DNA of 64,000 bases from positions 237,570,609-237,634,608 of the forward strand of contig CP136061.1 of assembly GCA_032622095.1 (NCBI GenBank), written 5' to 3'. The stretch is from Siphonodentalium dalli (lineage: Eukaryota > Mollusca > Scaphopoda > Gadilida > Siphonodentaliidae). How positions within the stretch are numbered: position 1 is the first letter of the stretch; every line of letters starts with the position of its first letter. Of this stretch, positions 21,309-31,899 are shown piece by piece. The notes under the pieces were generated by a model that worked only from the letters and a program-made list of their open reading frames with translations, did no database searches and was not told the DNA's origin. Both the position numbers and the translations under genes were made by a program.

Positions 21309-21702
21309 ATAATAATGAAACGCCCGAACTATTTACCTGGATTTCATTTCGGAATGAATGAGACCCCACTTTTAACTGTCTTATTGATGACTGATGAGTC
21401 TAACCTGGCTTCGTAAATGTTGAAAATAGTTAGCCCGACGCCCCAGACCGAATCGCGAATAAATAGTCATGTTCGGATCAATGACAGGTCGCGCGCCCCA
21501 TGAAACCCGGCACGTGCGCATGGCGATTTAATAAATAAAGCTTTGAACTTTACAATCACGCGCCGAGAGATAACGAGCACCGCGCCGACGTGCACGCCGC
21601 CACCCTTAGGGTTACTGCGTTTAAGCGCACCCCGCTCAAATAAACACGATCGAAAATATGCTCACGACTGACTTAGTGAACAAAAAAGTATTACCCCAAT
21701 GA
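21309..21702 (+). other. Intergenic segment of element B
   Basis: No frame. Overlapping AATAAA hexamers at 21530-21539 could act as polyadenylation signals for a shorter transcript. Confidence 0.4.
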
Positions 21703-21993
21703 ATGGTAGAGATGGCCATGGTAGTATTTTGCCCTAGTAACGTAGTTACAGTAGTAATTTTCATTATCTTGACCCACCGATTCTGGTGGAAATTTGTTAA
21801 ACATCAGTTGCCAAGGTTAGCCATTATGTATAGTAAGCAGTTAGACCAGCGACCTGAGGATATCCTGAATGCCGTGTTCAAAGAACCCATCGACGAAGCA
21901 ATGGAGACGGATGCACCAAAGCCGTCTGCGCTATTCCGGGACAACACTCAGGAACGCCTACATGTATATCCAATTATAGCCGTCAGAGGCTGA
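21703..21993 (+). CDS. Small single-pass membrane protein frame in element B (96 aa)
   Basis: The ATG start is at 21703. Residues about 6-24 are strongly hydrophobic, followed by aromatic and basic residues (HRFWWKFVKH), which reads as a membrane anchor with a cytosolic tail. The tail is acidic toward its C-terminus. Lying downstream of pol, in the position of env in some gypsy-type elements, it could be the residue of a third gene or one exon of it. I recognise no family. No signal-peptide cleavage site or glycoprotein features are visible. Confidence 0.45.
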   Translation: MVEMAMVVFCPSNVVTVVIFIILTHRFWWKFVKHQLPRLAIMYSKQLDQRPEDILNAVFKEPIDEAMETDAPKPSALFRDNTQERLHVYPIIAVRG

Positions 21994-22458
21994 CCACATC
22001 TGTGGCGGATTTGGATTAGTATTAATTATGTATCGTATATTAATGTATTCCGAATTTCCTCCGTAATTATTGTTGCGCGGATATCAGAATCATTCGCATG
22101 TATATAGACATTTATGCATTTCATATATTTCAAATATTAATTGTTGCATAACGATGTCCAGGGTATTATAGTTGTATAATCATCAGAATGATTATAGCAA
22201 GCGTTGAATAGGGACTATAAATCCCGACATTCAGTCATACGTTTTGATAATTGAAATCAATCACCCCGACTTATCTTGTGTTTAAACTGTTCGTCAACAA
22301 ATCCATCTATATAATTAGTTGTAAATTCCATTTTCGTATTGGGCCGATCTGACGACCCTCAAGCGATACCGATAAATTGGAAAATTAACCATTGTGTATT
22401 CTGACTGTGTCATTTGTTCTCAAACCTCACACAAATATCCGTTTGAGTATTACAGGCT

Positions 22459-22776
22459 GACCATGGCGGTGGAACAAGGGTCGACCAGTTGTCAGAACCT
22501 ACCCCATACTCGGACATTGAGGACGAAAATACCTCGACATCCGATGATGACGAAAATGACGACGCCATGAAATTTCAATCATAGTTTTACACCGAAAGAG
22601 TCACAGCCAGTGGGTCGGAGTTGTCTGAGAGACGCCCAGACGACCCGATCTACACGGAGACGACCGACATCGAACCAGCTATCCATCGCCGATGCCGCTG
22701 TTGCGAAACACTTCGACGAATCATCGACCTGCTGCGCAGCGACGAATTGGACTTGCGATTTCAAGATCAACTTTAA
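22459..22776 (+). pseudogene. Acidic downstream frame of element B, broken by one TAG
   Basis: One reading frame is open for 106 codons except for a TAG at 22582-22584. The first half is Asp/Glu/Ser-rich. The second has a CRCC cluster followed by a helical-looking LRRIIDLLRSDELDL stretch and stops at TAA 22774, just before the purine tract. A splice-acceptor-like TATTACAG ends at 22455. It is in the same phase class as the membrane frame at 21703, so the two may once have been one spliced product. Function unknown. Confidence 0.4.
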
Positions 22777-22779
22777 ATC

Positions 22780-22797
22780 GAAAAAGTGAAGGAGTAA
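22780..22797 (+). other. Polypurine tract of element B
   Basis: GAAAAAGTGAAGGAGTAA directly precedes the TGTGCCAA start of the 3' LTR. One T interrupts the otherwise purine run near each end. Confidence 0.75.
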
Positions 22798-23547
22798 TGT
22801 GCCAAGACAACCACAGGGACATAACTTTCAACCTGGGAAGAAGATAGGAAATCTCTGTCAGAGGGGCGCTCGATTACCAAACATATCAGCGTCGCTGTTG
22901 ACCACATATAGATCACAAAAGTACTGAGCACCAAATCGAATTAGCGAGCGTCCATGCAATAACATAGGGAAATGATTTGTGGAGTAAACAGAACACGGTC
23001 TTGAGGATTAGCAAGACCAGATGTATCGCCTAGAAAGCTACTGAAACCAGGAGAGTTAATAGGACCCATGGGGAGATGACGATAACTCAATTACCCTAAG
23101 TACGATGAACCGACGCGCCGTGAAAATACACATGGCCGTCATTAGCAGACACTGGGTATTTTAGGAAGAAGCAAGCAAACATGAGAAGACAGTTCTAACC
23201 AGCTACCCGATAGTAACAACGAATTATCGGACGCCAGAGAAAAGCAGCTAGAAAGATGGATGAAGATACAAGGTAAACACGATGATCTTGTGATCCTAAC
23301 AACATCTCACTGATGCGCCGGCGGAAGAAGAACATGAGACGACAGGAAGATAAACTCAACCGGAACTCAACCGAGTAGAAGACAAGCAGATACATCCAAC
23401 CTATGAAGACGGAAGAAGATCCCAACCCAAGCAGACGACAGGAAGAGAAACCCAGATACCGATGATTGAACATTATTGACTTTGTTATATATAAATAATC
23501 AAACCGTTCTGATAGCCTTAAGAGTTATATGTACCCGTATTGGCACA
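22798..23547 (+). repeat. 3' LTR of element B
   Basis: Same as the 5' LTR except CCGTTCTG here against CCGTTTCTG there. TGTG follows. Confidence 0.95.
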
Positions 23548-24621
23548 TGTGACAGCTTTTGTTCAATCAGAAATAGTGTTAGTTATATAAAGGATGGATA
23601 ATAAAACATATTATTGATCAACCGTAACCTGCATATATATCAAAAGATAACTAGTATTAAATCGTGCCATATGTAAAGTATCCAAATATATTAATTGCGT
23701 ATTGAATCAGATGATGTTTTGATAACAATCAGCTCTATGTGTAAATTAGTCTCTGATCATCAAGAGATTAGTTGGCTTCAGAAAAGAGTGACACATATTA
23801 AGCTGACTGGGGATTATAACAGTGCACGTCGTGTAATGATGTGGGAGCCTTCACCTAGGTTATTTCTCTCCAATAATACTTGTTTATGCGTGCATAGTTG
23901 TATTTATTGTAGGAGTGCATCATTTTCTTCATGGTTGCAATGGTGTCGCAACACGATGGACTTGCGCACACATGTCGCCAATACATCACCTTTGTTCCCG
24001 CCGAATGTTGGTGTGGAACAAATATTGTTTTCTAAGCACCCCCCCCCCCCACACACACACACGTTGAACTGAACATAATGCGTCGTAACAACCATCATAT
24101 ATGTAATGTGTTAATTGGAATATAATAATGATATTGCATAATTGAATGAGTTGAGTTGAGTTATTTTTTCTTTAATGCACATGTCTTTATTTCCTCTTTG
24201 GTTGTGATAAAGAAATCATTATGAATTGTTTAACCCCAGCCGTCTTTGTGTCGTTTCCCCAAGCTACAATGTGATTTAGTGATAAAGATGGATATAAAAT
24301 TCGTCGCAAATCAATCAGATTCAATACTCAATTTATTAACCTCGTCCACTAAATTAGATTCGAGCCCCGATTGATAAATCTCGACTTTAAATGGAATTTA
24401 TTGCAATCGGCCAATATATTTCGTATAGTTTCGAGTTATTGATATCGGCATGCCAGTCGTCAATACAAAATTTAGTTGGCTACTGGAGAGTAAATGTGTT
24501 GTTCAGAAATAAATATTCGTTTCTCCGTTCGATACGGTTACTGGAATCCATATAGCTACCCGTACCGCAACACGTGTTGCAACCACAAACTGTTTTACAG
24601 GAATAATTCAGCGCATCGACT
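23548..24621. other. Gene-free interval inside the giant element
   Basis: AT-rich sequence with no convincing gene. A C run followed by (AC)n lies near 24,039-24,062. A 125-codon frame (23,695-24,072) starts with TTG and runs into that simple repeat, so it is not called. Confidence 0.5.
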
Positions 24622-25800
24622 GTAGTGCAGCGGCCAAACGCCAAAAGTGGTCGGGTACCCCTACCCACGGTAGAACAAGTTAAAACCAACTTTTTTTTAA
24701 GGAGAAATATATACTGTTGACGAAAATGATAGTGAAAAATAACGGAATTGGTGGTGGCTATTGTCAAATTGACGATGAGCGATACCCACCAGTGACTTTT
24801 TCCAGAAATTAACGATTTTGGTAAAGTGAGCCATGCGGCTATATCCTAAGTTATTTGCCCACATTATTGGTGTTAAAATTACTATAGCATACCATATCTA
24901 TACCTGATATGCAAAAAGTGTTGGTTAATTCAGATTTTCCTGCCATTTGGAGCCGAAACATTTATTTTTTGTTGAAAAATCGCTCTTTTTCACAAAAATA
25001 ATGTTTTTCAAACATTATCTTTCAAACGGATATTGCAATAATGCTGAAATATTTAGTCCATATGGTGTACTAATAATCTGACAAGCATATGAAGAATGAA
25101 GTTAACATAAATTTTGAACGGTTTGCGAGATATTGGATTTTAGCTACCCCTCCCCCAAACACGTTTTTGGTCGAAAAAATACATATGTTTGATAACGACA
25201 TTACAAACATTTTCTAATTGATCTGAATGGGACCCAATATGAATGTTGTACTGAAAGTTTTGTCCAGAGATACCGTTTAATTGATTACAGATGTGTTCAG
25301 GCTTTCAGACCCCCAGTTACAACAACAACAATTATTTGATTGATAACAGGTAATTTTGCATGCATTAACATCGATGTTAAGTACTAAAACCTTTGTTATA
25401 AACAACACGTGGCCAATATAATTCATATGGCTCAGCAGTTATCTGGACATCACAAGTAGAAAGAATTTGACAGAAATTGTGAACGGTTTTCCAAATATTG
25501 GAATTAGGTACCGCTCCCCCCGGACGCGATTTGGTAAAAAAAAATACCTATTTATGATAACGACAACACAGACCTTTCTAAATGATTCTAATGGGCATTT
25601 AATCATGATTCGTGTGATGAAAACCTGATCCGTAGACACCGTGAGCGTGGTTGTAGATGTCCTCAGGTTTCCAAACCCCCAGTTACAACAACAACAAACA
25701 TTTTATTTATAACATGTAATATTATATCAACACATATCGACTTTGAGGAACTAAAGTATTTGTTCTAAACGACAAATAATATAGACTAACATAGGGTTTA

Positions 25801-26316
25801 CAGTCAAGTGATACCCGAGTCAAGTGATACCATACAAAATGATACCCTAATATGTCAACTGATACCCAAGATGGCCGAGTCATCTGATACCTTTTTGAGT
25901 CAAATGGTACCTTTTATCAAAAACGTTGATTTAGATACATTTGACCTCAAAAATACCTGCACCAATAACTCGGTAATTTTGAGTATCATTTGACCAATTT
26001 TGCAAGCAAAAACATGTTACACACAGTTGTTCCCGGCTGTCGCAGAAACCGAGACAAGTGATACCCAATTCCGAGTCCAGTGATAACCAAGACAAGTGAT
26101 ACCCAATTCCGAGTCAAATGTTCTAATTAGGACAATATGACACTCAACACATAAACATTTGACAAGAGAAATTATTATTGCACTTAAAATTCAAAGGTAC
26201 CATTTGTCTCAGGAAGGTATCAGTTGACTCGAAAAGAAGGTATCAGTTGACTCGAGATTAGGTATCACTTGACTTTTTTCGTTGAGTATCAGTTGGTTTG
26301 GGTATCACTTGTCCTG
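25801..26316. repeat. Foldback MITE built from a GATACC motif
   Basis: A motif close to GAGTCAAGTGATACCC is repeated about nine times forward between 25,801 and 26,110, with variants. It then appears inverted (GGTATCAGTTGACTC) about six times from 26,197 to 26,316. The ends read CAGTCAAGTGATACC and GGTATCACTTGTCCTG. The single strand would fold into many alternative hairpins. No frame or clear target duplication. Confidence 0.7.
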
Positions 26317-26459
26317 CACCCAACATGGCTATAATCATACAGAACAAAACCATTGTTGCTTCCATAGTGATTGTTAGAGTCCCTTTAAATCGACCAAATT
26401 TTAGAAACAATGGATATTGTATTTTATATCTCATAAACTAGTTTGACCAAGGTGGAAGC

Positions 26460-29260
26460 GTTAGTTCAAATATGTTCTATGTTTTGAGCCCCCATCCCCT
26501 GCCCTATTAGAAGCCTTGAACACACCACGGACTGAAAGAATATGATCTCAATATTAAGAATCATATAACTACAAAGGACAGTTACATAAGGAAATACACA
26601 GTGTTTATTGATGGGTTTGTTCCCGAAATAGTGTGGCACTTTACAAAACGAGGCTGCGTGGTAAATATGAAGGGCGAATTTTCTATTTTTTCGAGAACAC
26701 TCTACCCGATTTAAAGACTTGAACACAATACGAAATGAAGCTATATGCTCTCTATATTAACTGAGAGTGTGACTGGAATGTAGTACTATCAGAGAATACA
26801 TAATTTGTATGGATGGGTTGTGCCTGTGTCGCTTTACACAAAGTGGCTGATAAATATAAGAAAGACGAATTTGCTATGTTTTGAGGACCCCCTTACACAA
26901 TTGAAGTGTTAAAGTTGAACAAACCACGAACTGAAATGATTGCTGTAAATATTGACTGAGGATGTGGGCAAAGGATAGTAATATCGGGACATACATCATG
27001 TTGATGGATGGGTTGGTTGGTTCCCTAAAGCCTTTAGTACTTTATAAAAATCGGATGGCAAACGCCAAAGGCGAATATTTTTTGTGTGTGTGACCACTTT
27101 ATAAGCCCATTTAAACTCTTGAACACACCATGCGACGAATATATATGCTTTTATTATTAACTCACAGTGTGAACGAAAGGTAGTGCTATCAGGGAACATA
27201 CAATTTATATGGATAGTTTAGTTCCCACTATCCTAGGGTACTTTACAAAAGCCGGCTGGCAATTACCAAAGCTGAATATTTTCTTTGAGCACCATACCCC
27301 ATTTAAAGTCTTAAACACACCAATGGATGGATATGTTCTCAATATTAACTGAGGTGTGGACAAATGGTAGGTAATTCAGGAAATATACATCTTCAGTGGG
27401 TGGGTTGGTTTCCGAATGTCTGTGACACTTTACAAAAAGTGGCTAGCAAAGAGAAAGGTGAATTTTCACTGTTTTGGGTACCCATAACCCTTCTAAACTC
27501 TTCAGCGCACACTGAACCGAATCTATATACTCTCAATATTAACTGAGTGTGTGAAAGAAATGTAGTGCTGTCGTGTATTATGTACAATTTGTGTGAGTGG
27601 TGTGGTTCCCGAAATCCTGGAGCACTTTACAAAAGGCAGCTGGCAAATACGAAATATGATTTTTTTTGTTTTGAGGCCACACTACCCCATTTGAAGTCTT
27701 GAACACACAATGAACCGAACGGATATACTCCCAATATTAACTGCGTGTGTAGAGAAATGGACGCTATATCAAGAGTATGGTATATCAGGGTCTTGAATGT
27801 CTGGGTCACTTTACAAAAAGCTGTTGGTGAAAGATAAAGGCGAATACTCACTGTTTGGGGGACCCCATTAACCCATTTAATATCTTGATCACAACATGAA
27901 CTGAAGTTATATTCTCTCATACTTAGCTGAGTCTGTGATCGAATGGTATTGCTATCGTGGAATTATTAATTGATATGTGTGATTTGGTTCCCCCGAAATC
28001 CTGGAACACTTTACAAAAAGCGGCTGGCAAACACGAAATGCGAATTGTCTATGTTTTGAGGACCCCACTATCCCACTTGAAGTCTTAAACAAATGATATG
28101 CTCTCAATGTTAACTGAAGTTGTGGAAAAATGGGAGTATTATCTGGAAATACGAATATGTTATGGATGAGATGGTTCCCGAAAGCCTATGGCACTTTACA
28201 ACAAGCGGCTGGCAAACGAAAGGGCTAAATTTGACTGTCTCAGGGGACTCCAATCCCTATTTGAAGTCTTGAACACACCACTAGCTCAAGGCATATGCTA
28301 TCAATATCACCCGAGATTGTGGCCGAATGGCTGTTCTGTCAGAAAATATGCAATGCTCTCGCCAGCCCACCGTTCGCGAAAACACCGTGGCACCTTACAC
28401 AAAGCAGATGACAAACGATGATGGCGAATTTTAAGGGACCCCTACCCCATGTAAACAATTGAAGCTACCACGAACTGAATGGATGTGCCCTCAATGTCAA
28501 ACGACGATCTGGACAAACGGCTATTCTATCAAGAAATACACAATTGTTATAGATGGGTTGGTACCCGACAATCAGGGACACTTTACAAAAAGCGACTGGA
28601 AAATAAATAATGAGATTTTTCAATGTTTGTATTACCCCCTTCCCAATTTGAAGACTAGAACCCACCACGAACTGGAACGATATCATCATTGACTGAGTGT
28701 TTGGACCATGGGGCGTTAGTTGTACAAGGACGTACACAATATAAATAGATGGGATTGGGTTCAGAAAGCATGAGCTCTTAACGAAAAGTGGCTGGAAAAT
28801 AAGAAAGGCAAAATTATGAGGACCCCTACTTTATTTGAAGTCTTGGAAGACACCACATGGTGAAATGATATGACCTCAATATTAACTGAGGGCTTGACCA
28901 AAGGTTAGTTTTTATCAGGATATACATATGTGTTGGTTCCCGAAAGTCTGCATCATGTGGCACTCCACAACAAGCGGATGGCAAATGTTCAGTTTGATGT
29001 ACCCCTACCCTATTTGAAGTCTTGAACACATCATGTACTGAATGGATTATAATTTCAATATCAACATATATTGTGGCCGATATTGTGCGATATATAAGGC
29101 TGTATTGGTTTCCGACAGAATGTGACACTTTACAAAAAGCGGTTGGCACCCAGTTTATACGATATATAAGGCTGTATTAGTTTCCGACAGCATGTGACAC
29201 TTTACAAAAAAAGCGGCTGGCAAATGACACAAATTCAATTTTAACTGTTTATGTGACAAT
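26460..29260. repeat. Degenerate satellite array of about 190-bp units (about 14 copies)
   Basis: A CACTTTACAAAAAGCGGCTGG-like core recurs at about 26,637, 26,830, 27,038, 27,238, 27,425, 27,620, 27,808, 28,007, 28,191, 28,392, 28,580, 28,780, 28,960 and 29,126. Each is followed by GACCCC..CCC.TTTGAAGTCTTGAACACACC and TCAATATTAACTGAG variants. The array is much more diverged than the 353-bp satellite. Confidence 0.85.
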
Positions 29261-30630
29261 TACGCTATTTTAGGTCATGAAAACACCACGAACTCGATGG
29301 ACATGCTTCTAGTTTTAACTGAGTCTGTGGACATAGGGTAGTTCTATCAGCAGGTAAACAATTTATCTGGGAGAGAGAGACTGTATGGGAAAAGTTAGGA
29401 TGTAATCCAGTTGGAGCTGATTGGATACAATGATATACACATAGTTTCGTTGGAGCTGATTGGACACAATGATACACAGATAATGTTGTTTGCGTCATTG
29501 ATACGTCCGTCGCCGTGAGATTACAGACGATCTGGTGGGGTTAATTTCGCGCTCAGCAGGGTTTCAATGCTTTTCGCGAAGTTTTAACAAATGACAGCGT
29601 TATGAAAATCGCTTTGTTTTCGAGATACATGTTTGAACCCCGTCAACTATTTTAATATTTTCGCGATGACTGAGTTTCTGAGTATTTCTGATAAAATGAC
29701 ATTCGGTATGGCGCATAGAAGTTCAGTCCTAGGACCACTGTATTCACGACATTCCAATAAGTAATGCTATGCTGTTTCTATTTGGCCACAATGACAGCGA
29801 GGGGACATTTTAATGTGATTACTCAATAGGTCATAGTTCTGCATTTCAATCTTAAGCGAGAATGGAGTACTTGTGATATGCGACACTTACTGTATGTAAT
29901 AGCAAATAAAATGGGTTGTTGTTGTAATTTGGTGTCTGGAAGCCCGAACACGTCTTTAATCACTTAAGTAATATCCCCGGGCTCAATTTTCAGCAAACGA
30001 ATTATGTTGGGTCCCATTATGATCAATTGGGAAATTTGGTAAAGTTCTGAACAAAAATATGTAATTTTTCGACCAAAAACGTGTTTGGGGGAGGGGTAGC
30101 TAAAATCCATTATTTCGCAAATCGTTCTAAATTTCTGTTAACTTCTTAGTGGATATGCTTGGCAGATAACTACTTCACCATAGGGATTAAATATTTCGGC
30201 ATTATAGCAATATCCATTTGAATGATAAAGTTTGCAAAATAATATTTTTTTGAAAAAGTGCGATTTTTCAGCAAAAAATAAATATTTCGGCTCCAAATGG
30301 CAGGAAAATCTAAATTAACCAACATTTGTTTCATATCAGGTAGAGGTATGGTATGATATAGTAATTTTAACCCCAACAATGTTGGCAAATAGGTTATGAC
30401 ATAGCCACAGGGCTCGCTTTACCAAAATCGTTAATTTCTGGAAAAAGTCACTGGTGGGTATCGCTCATCGTCGATTTGACAATAGCCACCACCAATTCCG
30501 TTATTTTTCACTATCATTTTCGTCAACAGTATATATTTCTCCTTCAAAAACAGTTGGTTTTAACTTGTTCTACCGTGGGTAGGGGTATCTCGAAAACTAG
30601 AGCTCTTTTTCGATTTGGCCGCTGCACTAC

Positions 30631-31899
30631 TGGTATAGTGTGAGCAAATTGAAAAAACATTGATATATGGTGCAGACAAATTGTTAATCGCATTCGCTTT
30701 ATTGGCAGATATACGTATCGTTATGGATTATTGGACAATTTAAAATTAAATGGCTGACATGTTGGCAACATTTCAAACAATTGGATTTTACAAATAATTT
30801 CATAGACTATTCGAATGTTGGATTTTCCAGACTGAGAAAATAGGTTATGATTGCTCGAACATACAATTCCGTTAGCTAGCTTGTCCAATCAATATTCGAC
30901 TCGCTCAAAATCATTCGTACAAAAAGATTTTTGGTGTCATGCTTTACTATACTATCAGATAATACCAAACATCATAACTATAAATTCGCGAATAACGGAG
31001 AAACAAACAGTAGTTATCTAAACTGCATTAGCAACTTTCCGTTAGTATATATCAACCTTAAAATATAAATCAAATTGTTCCCTTACCTTCGGCTTCACCG
31101 TCGCAAACAGAACATGGATATATGACCATAACTGGTAGAACTCGTGGTGGTCGCATTATGATAAAATCAAGATGTCGATTTGACACAATTTAGAAAGTAA
31201 CCATTTTATATATCAATGCAACTATATCATTGGTTCATTCCATTGGTTGCAAATTACATTCGACTGGGTTTCTTGCCATGTACACGAAGCCATCATGCAT
31301 CTCAATTGTCCCACGGATGAGGCCAAGGTTCATAATCCGATTTTAAAATCTCTTAATCTGATCATGTTTTAAATCCCAATTAATTCGCACGATCGTATAA
31401 CTACTGTCGAAACCAATTCCTATAAAAACACGTACAATTGATACATGTACATTATTCATGATTATTTATTGTAACGAAAACAGCCAAAAGTAAATCGGAC
31501 GAGAACTCGAAGTAAATTAGTTAATCACTGGACTGATAATCACAAGGGATTCACCAAAATAAATAAATTAATTGAATTTAAGTCCGTGGTGACGAATGTG
31601 ACACCTCGCTATAATCCATACACAATGTCACATGCAGTGCTTTGAATAGCTTACCACTTTAAGTCACTACACATGCGACTATCATGACCTGAACCATGTT
31701 GATTTATAATAAATAAACATGGGGTTACCCCCCCCCCCCCACATTCACATATTCAGTTGTTTTATAATTAATTTTTGCATGTACCATAAAGAAAATTATC
31801 CGGGTCTCATACATATGTGTTTCAATTGATATGTTATCACTCACCTCGTATACGTTTTCGAATATCGGTGTTGATCTAGCAGGACCAGAATACACTCTT
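30631..31899. other. Gene-free interval inside the giant element
   Basis: AT-rich, with a C run at 31,730-31,740. Nothing recognisable until the satellite begins. Confidence 0.5.

Larger units (their letters stand above)
17771..23547 (+). mobile_element. Element B: young, internally deleted Ty3/gypsy-type LTR retrotransposon
   Basis: LTRs of 751 and 750 bp differ, as far as I compared them, by a single T in a short T run. They begin TGTGCCAA and end TTGGCACA, a perfect 8-bp inverted terminus. TGTG flanks both sides (17767-17770, 23548-23551), a likely 4-bp target duplication. The interior holds a primer-binding site, intact gag, a -1 frameshift signal, a shortened pol, a small transmembrane frame, an acidic frame and a purine-rich tract. 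Reverse transcriptase, RNase H and the integrase core are missing, so it must have been mobilised by a full-length relative. Near-identical LTRs indicate very recent insertion. Confidence 0.92.
24622..30630. mobile_element. 6-kb inverted-repeat structure with satellite core (element X)
   Basis: Left arm 24,622-25,330 and right arm about 29,925-30,630 are inverted copies. Both start GTAGTGCAGCGGCCAAA from the outside, then share TACCCCTACCCACGGTAGAA and several hundred further bases with scattered differences. The left arm is itself partly duplicated (364-bp step, marked by CCCCCAGTTACAACAACAAC at 25,311 and 25,675). The middle holds a motif-rich MITE and a degenerate tandem array. No target duplication was found and no protein is encoded, so calling it an element is an inference from architecture. 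Confidence 0.65.

Noticed and set aside
23695-24072. 125-codon plus-strand frame
   Set aside because: Non-ATG start and ends in a C/AC simple repeat.
24615-30638. Target-site duplication for the 6-kb inverted repeat at 24,622-30,630
   Set aside because: The outer flanks (CATCGACT and TGGTATAG) do not match, so no duplication is claimed.
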